Below are positions 17,801 through 23,693 of a stretch of 61,184 nucleotides of DNA, one piece after another (position 1 is the stretch's first letter; each line of letters opens with the position of its first letter). The DNA comes from CAZVFX01 sp964626565 (GTDB taxonomy: Bacteria; Myxococcota_A; UBA9042; CAIXZC01), in assembly GCA_964626565.1 (NCBI GenBank), contig CAZVFX010000028.1:1-61184 (forward strand), written 5' to 3'. The translations under genes and the position numbers were made by a program. The notes beneath the pieces were generated by a model. That model had not been told where the DNA came from. It saw only the letters and a program-made list of their open reading frames with translations, and did no database searches.

Positions 17801-18127
17801 GAAGATACACTGGCCGGACTCTTCGCCTTCCAAAATGGCACAGGAGCCTAAGTTACAAACGTTTGCCGACTTGCACTCGTCGTCCGATGTGCAGCAATAC
17901 GGTTCAGCAAGGGTGTATCTGCATTCGCCACCGAGGCATTTGCCTACGGTGCAGGGTGACGTGGGCGGACAGTCGATATCCGCGTCGCATTGTCCCAACG
18001 CCAGGTGGGCAGTTTCCAGCCGTGGTGTGTCTTCCGCTTCTCCACACCCCGGGCCGGCGACCGCCAGGAGAAGTGTGAGAATGATGCTCCGCCCCAGCCA
18101 ATGCGGGGCGAGAGAAGTTTGGGTCAT
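11819..18127 (-). CDS. Giant lamin-tail and DUF4215-repeat lipoprotein
   Basis: This is a 2102-aa secreted protein. The ATG at 18127 overlaps the previous stop (ATGA) and fixes the start. The signal peptide ends near GPGCGEA, a weak lipobox, so lipidation is uncertain. Order: Cys-rich knots; lamin-tail domain at about residues 160-310 (LVINEFLANPS...GEWIELFNPS...GWSLAD); more Cys knots to about 770; a jelly-roll plus Ig/cadherin-like stretch to about 1000; Cys knots; a DOMON/CBM9-like domain at about 1190-1370 (VDGIIDEQWPDSALAG); 17 DUF4215-type repeats (CGDGVVDEGEECDDG... CRTxC); and a second lamin-tail domain closing the protein (DIIITEIMQNPAKVYD). Lamin-tail domains often mark extracellular or nucleic-acid-associated bacterial proteins. 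Confidence 0.85.
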   Translation of the reverse strand: MTQTSLAPHWLGRSIILTLLLAVAGPGCGEAEDTPRLETAHLALGQCDADIDCPPTSPCTVGKCLGGECRYTLAEPYCCTSDDECKSANVCNLGSCAILEGEESGQCIFTPDPSTPDCCTFSHECDLPPAGFVSKCALVEELGYKICMFEEDTEMCWPNTEALVINEFLANPSVAGDATGEWIELFNPSLTPIDINGWSLADDDADNFTLVSASPILVPPGGYFLLARSDNPVNNGGVEPDFVYYNFTLSNGADELVLRDLMGMEVDRIEYGADGFTTVEGASLELVSPYMDNSDPISWMTAKLSPAPGMDKGTPGKPNIDSFSFYYTPVICNDNNSCTLDTCGKNGQAVCSHEPIKECCLYAVDCGDGDVCTSDTCMPETLACVHAPMPGCCNYDFQCDDDSDCTIESCANHKCRYQPNPEFPGCCEENEDCADINPCTIDYCTQDPGIPYKTCHYNSPGGVTCCFFDYDCDDGMVETLDWCENFQCKHIPNPDFCTGPPPQYCVDENPCTLDGCNLQTHLCTHEPIADCCLADGDCSDGDPCTEDICLEAIHTCEHAWIEWCCHDATDCEQFLTDQDMCKVPVCVNQKCRLQHLPDPTCCLTNSDCADGDACTEDVCNPGNNTCSHVPLGKGCCNTTADCVEDDDPCTLVTCVSNQCITQLIPGCCKGDWECEDGNPCTFDYCLNYECRFHSQPGSLCCLSPSDCPWSSSPCVTVTCNDENTCEETVAADCIVQPDWVETFGDGDLETIGWKAPASEIGAFVLGPGEGVIGGDTCANLETDTALQGGEVCLISPMVQIPDPQQEVSLVFDHSFLADVPGEAWPSLRVEGRPAGLPDAVVLATFDGTPIDNGQPAMMVLPLKLKTSPFELAFCATVPQGVAELAWRIDDVKIGLGTPPRFLVELDDVFRLPGDEVEQVVFATDPDGDPIGFLVLGPAHAGLEQISMASDPASVHLVLEPVPAEKLGEFVVSLFVTDGFFTDCRNMAETVYVPQCEGVDDCNDENNCTADSCNPVSGCLHEPIEGCCNDIVLCDDADSCTDDFCEGGGCVFYPVDCNDDDVCTDDECDPGVGCLHPFNTENCDDESICTWHDTCYQGECVGLPIDCSDNYACTLDSCSNEVGCLHTSLCSDSILCTTDVCTAKGCRSGKAPVGTPFVDGIIDEQWPDSALAGTGVGALQALYLLVDEFNLYIASSVIQPPPLGGLVYLFDLDFLEGTGITDMSGIAAEDVGLSGILSNNGIVDFPGFGADFAVALQWAEDPELGAGAVGCFELSEEGEPTDVPCLVGLGLNGQVELLLPWTTLYGSDELPGKIAAMTSVLVSPEGAVLDAVPPTATDTVGDLLIIGIPDAVCLVSFCGDGIIDEGEECDDADLNNDFLPNKCRTNCKLAWCGDGVEDEGELCDDGELNSDIEPDVCRTDCTPPSCGDGVADSDEECDDGDLNADDIPNACRIDCTAPSCGDGVVDDNEMCDDGPDNSDVVPGACRKNCQLPGCGDGVVDEGEECDDGLDNSDSEPDACRTSCLQAHCGDGVLDAGEQCDDGPENNDEVPGACRTTCLHAHCGDGVIDEGEECDDGNNDDWDGCQADCVVYITVCGDGVKTPNEQCDWGDDNSDDTPDACRTDCTTAHCGDGIIDTGEDCDDGNLEGGDECGLDCKAYVAFCGNNWIDPGEECDDGDDNSNFLPDHCREDCTVPFCGDMVVDSGEECDKGPGNNDELPNACRTNCLSAHCGDDVVDNGEECDDGPLNEDAPDKCKTDCVAPGCGDGIIDPGLAELCDDGPDNSDVAPDACRHDCTPAHCGDNVLDTGEECDDGPANSDEIADACRTTCLPAFCGDTVIDSGEECDQGYANSDSTPDACRTDCAFPFCGDSVTDPGYGEQCDWGDLNSNSEPNSCRLNCLDAHCGDNVIDFGEECDDGNDILGDGCAPDCSIETYVPDPGDIIITEIMQNPAKVYDTLGEYFEVYNTRDFDIDINKWEILDTANDYHEIDNGGPLLVPAQGYLILGVEASQDFNGGVPVDYQYSDILLGNGMDEVILSYKGQISDEVGYDGGTLFPDPKGASMNLDPGAFDHLANNVGASWCESTLLLPGGDKGTPGQANENCP

Positions 18128-18648
18128 GCCGAAGCCTCGGGTTGTTCCGCGAGCCATTTTTCGAAGTGGGCACATTCGATGAGCCACTTCTTGCTATCCA
18201 ACCTCAACTCCAGAAACTCATGATACAGTGATCCTATGATCTCTTCAAGGGTGCGGAGGAGTTCGAAACGGTCGAGTACCACGTCGAGGTCGGTCTCGGC
18301 GAGCACTGCCGGCACCTTTACCGAAGACAGGTTGAACGTCGGACCGGTGAGGGTGAAATCCCAGTGCTTGCCAGCGAAGTTTGCCGACATCTTGGCCTGC
18401 TCAACGTGCTTGCCCTTGTAGAGCGCCGCGGCGGTTTCTTCCCCTTCGGCCGGCGCCTCGCCTTTCAGAATGTTGACCTCAGTACCGGCGTAGGGCGAGA
18501 CCAGCCTGATCTGGCTCTCGAACCATAGTTCAACCCTGCCTAAGGAAGTCTGCAACATGCCTTCCGACGAAATGCTCCGGTACATGAGCCAGGTCAGGAA
18601 TTCCGAGCCTACCTGCCGGGTTCCCTCGATCTTCTTTGATAGATCCAT
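18124..18648 (-). CDS. Companion of RdgC-like protein (possible C-terminal half)
   Basis: The 174-aa cytoplasmic protein starts at ATG 18648 with GGAG 7 nt upstream, 13 nt after the RdgC-like gene. It contains VGSEFLTWLMYRS near its start, then VELWFESQIRL, an ILKGEAP...GK segment and a helical end (LDRFELLRTLEEIIGSLY). These resemble the second half of proteins annotated as RdgC-type in deltaproteobacteria, so the two adjacent genes may be a split RdgC or an obligate pair. This is from memory of the family and should be checked. Its stop overlaps the start of the giant lamin-tail gene by 4 nt. Confidence 0.65.
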   Translation of the reverse strand: MDLSKKIEGTRQVGSEFLTWLMYRSISSEGMLQTSLGRVELWFESQIRLVSPYAGTEVNILKGEAPAEGEETAAALYKGKHVEQAKMSANFAGKHWDFTLTGPTFNLSSVKVPAVLAETDLDVVLDRFELLRTLEEIIGSLYHEFLELRLDSKKWLIECAHFEKWLAEQPEASA

Positions 18649-18661
18649 TGTTTCTCTCCTT

Positions 18662-19279
18662 CTATTCGTCGATGGACACGAAGCGGGTTTCTTCCAATTC
18701 GAGGAGGCTGTCGGCCATCTCTTCCGAAATGCGCTCCCGGGCAACGGTGAAAGGGCTGTCCGGGGCCAGGTAGAGGCCGAAGGTCTCATGGAAGAGGTCC
18801 ATGAAGGTCTGCACTATTCCTTGCGCCTTGCCAAAGAACCACAGGCGTCCGGTTTCGGTGTTGTACACCATTTCGTACAGCTTGATCGTGGGCACTACCC
18901 GGCTCATGAATTCAGCCTGAAGATCCTCCTTGACCTGAGCCGCTTCCGCTTTCGGGATGCTTTCTCTTTTTGTTTCCAGCCGCAGGTCACGCAGTCGCTT
19001 GGCCAGGTGCAGCTTGAGCTGTGAAGACGGTATGCTCACCGTATCCACCCGCATGGACAGCGCGACGATGGCGTCGCCGTAGAAAAGGCCCGCCCGGGTA
19101 AACTCGGTGAAGAACGGGTCTTTCAGGTCTACCCACCCGAACGCCTGCTGACGTCCCGTTTCCGGGTCCAGCGGCTGGAAACGGTAGCGCACCACCTCGT
19201 CCAATACCTTGTCCCAATCCTCCACCTGCCCCTGCACGTAGAACCCCAGGGGCGACATTCTTCCAGTTATTGCTCCCAT
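18662..19279 (-). CDS. RdgC-like recombination-associated protein
   Basis: The 205-aa protein aligns in pattern with the N-terminal part of RdgC. It has an early GWV motif (FGWVDL), then IPSSQLKLHLAKRL, a charged helix with KRESIPKAE and VKEDLQAEF, and PTIKLYEMVYNTETGRLWFFGKA. RdgC in enterobacteria is a ring-shaped DNA-binding protein that limits RecA loading. This protein is shorter than the 303-aa E. coli protein, and the following gene may supply the rest. GGAGAT precedes ATG 19279. It heads a three-gene run that ends in the giant lipoprotein. Confidence 0.7.
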   Translation of the reverse strand: MGAITGRMSPLGFYVQGQVEDWDKVLDEVVRYRFQPLDPETGRQQAFGWVDLKDPFFTEFTRAGLFYGDAIVALSMRVDTVSIPSSQLKLHLAKRLRDLRLETKRESIPKAEAAQVKEDLQAEFMSRVVPTIKLYEMVYNTETGRLWFFGKAQGIVQTFMDLFHETFGLYLAPDSPFTVARERISEEMADSLLELEETRFVSIDE

Positions 19280-19346
19280 TGTGCGATCTCCTTTTCTTCG
19301 TCAGTTCCTGTACCTTGCAGGCCCCTCGCTCGCTCTCGGGGTGCTG

Positions 19347-19802
19347 TTATCTACTGCGACGATCGCTCGAGTCAAGAACGATCGTCACCGGACCCTGGTT
19401 TACGATCTCGACCGTCATGCTGGCTCCGAAAACTCCCCGGGCGACGTTCAGCCCCCGGCTCTCAACGTAGCTGGCGAACCGCGCTACCAACTCAGCGGCC
19501 GGCTCCGGGTCCATGGCTTCGAAAAACGAGGGTCTCCGCCCCTTGGTGCAATCGGCCAACAGGGTGAACTGGCTCACCACCAGCAACTCGCGGCCGGAAT
19601 CCAGCAGGGACAGGTTCATCTTCCCGGCATCGTCTTCGAAGATGCGAAGGTTGATGGTCTTGTCCGCCACGGCCTCGGCATCCTTCTCGGAGTCGCCTTT
19701 CGCCGCACCCACCAGCGCCAGGATTCCTGCACCGATCTCTCCGACGGTCTCGCCATCGACGATAACCCGGGCGCTGGATACCCTTTGCAAAACTGCCCTC
19801 AT
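19347..19802 (-). CDS. dtd: D-aminoacyl-tRNA deacylase
   Basis: The 151-aa protein hydrolyses D-amino acids (and glycine) from mischarged tRNA. Both family signatures are present: SQFTLLAD with downstream KGRRPSF, and the cross-subunit motif NQGPVT near residue 135. Length equals the usual 145-150 aa, and the start MRAVLQRVSSARVIVDG is typical. It lies 34 nt downstream of the CarD-like gene on the same strand and is probably co-transcribed with it. Confidence 0.97.
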   Translation of the reverse strand: MRAVLQRVSSARVIVDGETVGEIGAGILALVGAAKGDSEKDAEAVADKTINLRIFEDDAGKMNLSLLDSGRELLVVSQFTLLADCTKGRRPSFFEAMDPEPAAELVARFASYVESRGLNVARGVFGASMTVEIVNQGPVTIVLDSSDRRSR

Positions 19803-19836
19803 ATTTGCCTGCCTGTGATCTTGGTTGGTACGCGGT

Positions 19837-20346
19837 TTAGTCTGTTCCGAACGGAATCACGTCTTCGAACGACTCAGCGATCTTTTCGTTGACCTGGTCC
19901 TCGGTGAAGTCGAGGGCCACCCCAAGCTCCTGCGCGAGGAGGTTCCTGGCGAGCTCAAGCATCTTGCGCTCTCCGAATGACAGCACCTTGCGCCCCTTGA
20001 GAACCGAGAAATCCCTTAGCACCTCGGCCAGTTGGATGGGGCTGCCGCTGCCTATCTTGTCCATGTACCGTCGTGAACGACGGTTCCAGGTCTCTTGCTC
20101 GAACAGAATGTCCCGGTCTGCCAATACGCCGAAGACCTCGTCTACCTCCGCGCCGGACATTATGTGCCTTAGTCCTACGTGCTCTTCCTTACCGATAGGA
20201 ACCAGAATCTTCTTCTCTGTCCCCTGAACCCTCAAGACGTAGAAAACGTGCTGGATGCCCCCTACGTCCCTGGTTTCGATGGCGGTGATTTCGGTCACGC
20301 CCTGTGCCGGGTACACAACCAGGTCCCCGACTCTGAACTTTGCCAC
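19837..20346 (-). CDS. carD: CarD/CdnL-family RNA polymerase-binding regulator
   Basis: The 169-aa protein has the CarD_CdnL_TRCF N-terminal domain at about residues 1-60 (FRVGDLVVYPAQGVTEI, FYVLRV...ILVP), which binds RNA polymerase beta. A helical C-terminal domain follows (NRRSRRYMDKIGSGSPIQLAEVLRDF, ERKMLELARNLLAQELG), which contacts promoter DNA. CdnL-type proteins stabilise open complexes at rRNA and housekeeping promoters. The HMG-like tail of Myxococcus CarD is absent, so this is the CdnL type. GGGAGGAG precedes the ATG. Confidence 0.95.
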   Translation of the reverse strand: MAKFRVGDLVVYPAQGVTEITAIETRDVGGIQHVFYVLRVQGTEKKILVPIGKEEHVGLRHIMSGAEVDEVFGVLADRDILFEQETWNRRSRRYMDKIGSGSPIQLAEVLRDFSVLKGRKVLSFGERKMLELARNLLAQELGVALDFTEDQVNEKIAESFEDVIPFGTD

Positions 20347-20389
20347 GGCAACTCCTCCCGAGAGGTGTACATTTCAACAACACCTTTTG

Positions 20390-20419
20390 ATTATAGATCG
20401 GGGGAATGAACGCGGTCAA
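20390..20419 (-). promoter_or_regulatory. Vegetative promoter of carD-dtd
   Basis: TTGACC (20419-20414), an 18-bp spacer and a perfect TATAAT (20395-20390) on the minus strand lie 44 nt upstream of the carD ATG. It is one of the best sigma-70-type matches in the window, as expected for a housekeeping operon. Confidence 0.65.
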
Positions 20420-20435
20420 GAGCCTTTGCTGCGGT

Positions 20436-22316
20436 TTAGAAGGACCACTTCAAATCGGCGTAGGCTGAGTCGTTGCGATCGAAGAGCCCGCCGGGCCCTT
20501 CATCGTCGCCGCCGGGCAGCGATTCCACGACGATGGCGCCCAGCGCGAGTTTGAGGTTGTCCGTTGCCTTATAGCTTAGCTTTGGAAAAGCGAAAAGGCC
20601 CCGTCCGTTAATCTCGTACATGGCCGCGAGCTGGATCTCCCACTCTTCAAAATCGCCGAAACGGTAGTGGCTGGCGAGGGTGGTCATGTAGAGATCGCTG
20701 CCGACGATGAACACCTGCCGGTGGTTCGGTACGTCGAAAATATGGAAATGGTAGAACTCTGCCATGACGTCGAACCAACTCGACCGGTTGTAGTCCAGGC
20801 CAACGCTGTAGGAGAAGGCTGGAAGGGAGGCCGGTTCGGGGAGACCGGCGTTGGACTCAAGGAACATGGTGCGGGATGGACTGAACGCTGAGTCGAACCT
20901 GATACCCACCGTATCGAATGCGATGCCGGCAAAGCTGAAGCCGATAGTCTGCTGCCGATTGTAGTGAGTCGAGAAGATGGCCGCGGGATCGAGGGCCTTC
21001 TGATTGCCGTTTTCATCGTAGAGAATCCGGTTTAGCGAGGCCATGGCGGCATCGTACAGCTTCTTTTTCTCCGGGTCGTCGTTGATCTCGTTCATCATAC
21101 CGACCATTTTGCCCAGCGACCCGGGTTCGTCCATGTCGATGTTGGTGATCGCTTTCAGGAAATCCGGGTTGGCCGCGCCAAACGCGGTGACGGCTGCCAC
21201 GTCACCGAAGAACTGCTGGTCGGTGTGGACCCACGGCAGCTTGTCGTAGCCGTAGAAATAGCTGAGTGAAAAGTCGACACCAAACGCGTCGAATCCGGCC
21301 CGCGCCCCCCACTGGCCGTTTTCCGGGCGTTCCTCCGGGGGATGGGTGGCCAGAATGATCGGCTGCACGTCATCTTCCATGAGTGGGTTGATCACTGTCG
21401 AGATCGAACTCATCATCCCCTGCATGCCGCCCATAGTGGAAGACGCCGGGTCCCCGGACATTGCGGCCAGGGGCGCCCAGTCGTTGCCGAACAGGTGCGT
21501 GCGATTGGGAGTGAAGAACGGTATCCACACCAGGCTCAGGTTTACCGGCCCGACGTTGCGGTCCGCATGCACCATGAACACCGGAATCAACGGCGCCTCG
21601 AGATCGCTGAACAACCCCTCCCTGAAGTCGGAAGGATTCAGCACGTCGCTGGGCTTGTTGAAATTGCCAAAGCCCCAACGGACGATCTGGTTTCCCACCC
21701 GCAGGTTCATCACGTCGTTGGGAATATAGACGTACGCCTCCCTAAGTTCCGCTTCGTACTCGTACTTGTTGTTGTTGCTGTTGTACAGATACCAGGTCTC
21801 GTCCTCACCCGCGTCTTCACCGACGGCATAATGTGAGAACCGGGCGGAAAGAAAGGCCTTCACCATGCTGGGAGAGGTCGCCTCCAGGGTCAGCCCGAAT
21901 TTGGTTCTTACGTCGAAGACATCCTCGCCGCCCCCGTCGTGTTTCAGGTCGAACGCAGCCTTTTCGTAGTAGTAGCCGTTGAAGCGGGCGAAGGTGTCCG
22001 CTGAAGACTCTTCCGTTTCCTCCGTCACCGTCGACGGCCGCTTGATGAACGAGGTCTCCTCGTCGTCGTCGGCCTTTGGCCGCCGGATCAAAGAAGTCTC
22101 TTCGTCGTCGTCGGGGGTAGCTGACTTAGGCCCGTCGCTGACGCTCAGGGTGCTGCTGGAACTGTGAGTCGGCCGGCGAATCAGGGTCGTTTCTTCGTCA
22201 TCGCTTTGAGCGAGGAGCGACGCGGGCCACAGAACTATGAGACAGAGAGGTAGAACGATGTGTACACCCGCACCCCGCCACGCGGAGTAAAGATCACTTG
22301 TCGAGGGCGTTTTCAT
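20436..22316 (-). CDS. DUF1302-like outer-membrane beta-barrel protein
   Basis: The 626-aa protein has a long signal sequence (core VLPLCLIVLWPASLLAQS). The mature N-terminus carries three copies of DDEET(T/S)(L/F)I(R/K)RP spread over about 60 residues. The rest fits the DUF1302-like barrel pattern: an early strand region, then NLRVGNQIVRWGFGNFNKPSDVLNPSDFREGLFSD (shown here as separate motifs: VGNQIVRWG and VLNPSDFRE), and a C-terminal ADLKWSF with terminal Phe. The function of the family is unclear, although it is often next to LolA-like and RND genes. The start overlaps the upstream LolA-like gene by 23 nt, so they form an operon. Confidence 0.75.
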   Translation of the reverse strand: MKTPSTSDLYSAWRGAGVHIVLPLCLIVLWPASLLAQSDDEETTLIRRPTHSSSSTLSVSDGPKSATPDDDEETSLIRRPKADDDEETSFIKRPSTVTEETEESSADTFARFNGYYYEKAAFDLKHDGGGEDVFDVRTKFGLTLEATSPSMVKAFLSARFSHYAVGEDAGEDETWYLYNSNNNKYEYEAELREAYVYIPNDVMNLRVGNQIVRWGFGNFNKPSDVLNPSDFREGLFSDLEAPLIPVFMVHADRNVGPVNLSLVWIPFFTPNRTHLFGNDWAPLAAMSGDPASSTMGGMQGMMSSISTVINPLMEDDVQPIILATHPPEERPENGQWGARAGFDAFGVDFSLSYFYGYDKLPWVHTDQQFFGDVAAVTAFGAANPDFLKAITNIDMDEPGSLGKMVGMMNEINDDPEKKKLYDAAMASLNRILYDENGNQKALDPAAIFSTHYNRQQTIGFSFAGIAFDTVGIRFDSAFSPSRTMFLESNAGLPEPASLPAFSYSVGLDYNRSSWFDVMAEFYHFHIFDVPNHRQVFIVGSDLYMTTLASHYRFGDFEEWEIQLAAMYEINGRGLFAFPKLSYKATDNLKLALGAIVVESLPGGDDEGPGGLFDRNDSAYADLKWSF

Positions 22317-23076
22317 CGAACACCGATTTTGGGAAGCTTTTCTTGCGATCGAGGTTCTTCATTTTCATGGTGGTCTTAGAGCCCTTCTTCACGTTCTTCA
22401 TCATGAGCTTGGTGATGGTCATGACGCCCCCGATGGGCTCTACCATCTGGGCGACCATGGTCTTGGCGTGGGCCCCCTTCTTATCATAGAAATAGACTTT
22501 CAGCGGTAGATAATCCTCCTTGTCGATCCACATCTCCATTTTGGAGTACTCGCTGTCCTCGTCGTTGGGGACAGATTCTACTTTGAAGCAGTCTATGCCG
22601 GAGTGCTTGGCGTCGGGATGACGGGTGTAGGCCCCATCCTCGATGCCTCGCTGCTCCATGTCGTTGTAGGTGAAATCAGTGCCCATGAAGCTTTCATTCT
22701 TGGCGCTGCCGGCGATGCGGCGTTTTTCCTTCAGCGCGGGAAGATAGAGGTACTGAATGTCCGCACCGTTTTTCACCTCTTTGGAGAGCAGCTTGGTACC
22801 CGCCACGTCGGCGGGTTCTACAAAGGTGACCAGGGTCCAGTTCATGCCGTCCACCTTGATCGACTTGACGTCTACGGTGCGCACCCGCTCCTGGCCCCGT
22901 TTGTTTTGGATGGTGAGCTTGGTAGTTGAGCGCCCGGTGGAGATGCCCAGGTTGTCCCCATCAAGCATCTTTTCCACGATCTGGCTGGCACTGAGTCCAT
23001 CGGGGAAATCTCCTGCAGCCACGGGAAAGGCGAGCAGCAAGGCAACGAAACCGACCGTCAACGATATCATTCTCAT
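22294..23076 (-). CDS. LolA-like outer-membrane lipoprotein-sorting family protein
   Basis: The 260-aa periplasmic protein has a signal peptide (MRMISLTVGFVALLLAFPVAAG). The mature part is an open beta-barrel of the LolA-like kind (TKLTIQNKRGQER, TLVTFVEPADVAGTKLL, YLYLPALKEKRRI, FMGTDFTYNDME). The FMGTDFTYxDME stretch and the C-terminal F.KS.F are typical of the group that sits with DUF1302 proteins and RND exporters. It probably carries a lipid or sterol-like substrate through the periplasm to the barrel encoded next. No RND gene is present in this window. Confidence 0.85.
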   Translation of the reverse strand: MRMISLTVGFVALLLAFPVAAGDFPDGLSASQIVEKMLDGDNLGISTGRSTTKLTIQNKRGQERVRTVDVKSIKVDGMNWTLVTFVEPADVAGTKLLSKEVKNGADIQYLYLPALKEKRRIAGSAKNESFMGTDFTYNDMEQRGIEDGAYTRHPDAKHSGIDCFKVESVPNDEDSEYSKMEMWIDKEDYLPLKVYFYDKKGAHAKTMVAQMVEPIGGVMTITKLMMKNVKKGSKTTMKMKNLDRKKSFPKSVFDENALDK

Positions 23077-23099
23077 GGTCTAACCTCCGATCCAAACGA

Positions 23100-23159
23100 T
23101 CTATACTCCACGCTATCAACGTAAGTCAACGTTGGATATTTCCACGAATCGGGTATACT
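23100..23159. promoter_or_regulatory. Divergent promoters between LolA-like and SRPBCC genes
   Basis: Minus strand: TTGACT (23129-23124), 18-bp spacer, TATAGA (23105-23100), serving the LolA-like/DUF1302 operon. Plus strand: TTGGAT (23132-23137), 16-bp spacer, TATACT (23154-23159), serving the SRPBCC gene. The two -35 boxes are only 2 bp apart, and a direct repeat TCAACGT (23117 and 23126) lies over them. A regulator bound there could control both directions. Confidence 0.5.
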
Positions 23160-23190
23160 GGCGTCTTGTTACCAGGCTAAGGAGTGAATC

Positions 23191-23631
23191 ATGGGTTCAG
23201 CAAAAGCAGTAGAGAAGATGGTGGTAAACGTTCCTCGGGAGAAGTTCTTCGAGGTGATCAATGACTACGAGAAGCTCCCCAGCTTCATTCCGGAGCTGGA
23301 CCAGGTCAGGGTGGACACCACCACCGGAAACATGAATGTCGTTACCTATTCCATTTCACTGCTGGGCCGGGCCATCTCGTATACCCTGCAACTTACCAAC
23401 TACCCCCACGACAGAGTCACCTGGAAGCTGGTGAAAGGGGACTTCATGAAGAAGAACGAAGGGCGTTGGCTTTTGGAGGAGATCGACGAAAACACTACGG
23501 GAGTCACCTACGAGCTGGAGATGGCTTTCCCCATGATCGTACCCTCTGCGATCGTGGCCCAGTTGCAGAAGAACAGCCTGCCCAAGTTGATGGATCAATA
23601 CAAGACGAGAGCTGAAGCATTGTTCGGATAG
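23191..23631 (+). CDS. SRPBCC/START-like (Coq10/RatA-type) protein
   Basis: The 146-aa protein fits the polyketide cyclase/dehydrase family. It has an N-terminal strand and helix (KMVVNVPREKFFEVINDYEKLPSFIPEL), a curved sheet with a TYSISLLGR strand, WLLEEIDENTTGVTYELE, and a long C-terminal helix (VAQLQKNSLPKLMDQYKTRAE). Such proteins bind a hydrophobic ligand in a deep cavity. ATG 23191 has AAGGAG 8 nt upstream. It is divergent from the LolA-like gene, and a common lipid-related role is possible but unproven. Confidence 0.85.
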   Translation: MGSAKAVEKMVVNVPREKFFEVINDYEKLPSFIPELDQVRVDTTTGNMNVVTYSISLLGRAISYTLQLTNYPHDRVTWKLVKGDFMKKNEGRWLLEEIDENTTGVTYELEMAFPMIVPSAIVAQLQKNSLPKLMDQYKTRAEALFG

Positions 23632-23652
23632 GAATGGAGCCGGAATCTTCGG

Positions 23653-23687
23653 GCTTTCAGCGGTCAGCTTTCAGTTATCAGCGTTCG
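23653..23687 (+). repeat. Degenerate 7-bp tandem array between convergent genes
   Basis: Units are GCTTTCA (23653), GCGGTCA (23660), GCTTTCA (23667), GTTATCA (23674) and GCGTTCG (23681), with consensus G(C/T)xxTCA. The array ends 6 nt before the stop codon of the minus-strand trypsin-like gene and 22 nt after the SRPBCC stop. Confidence 0.65.
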
Positions 23688-23693
23688 AAAGGG

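Noticed and set aside
11819..18127. Possible frameshifts in the lamin-tail gene because of its size
   Set aside because: The frame is open throughout, with regular DUF4215 units up to the final lamin-tail domain.
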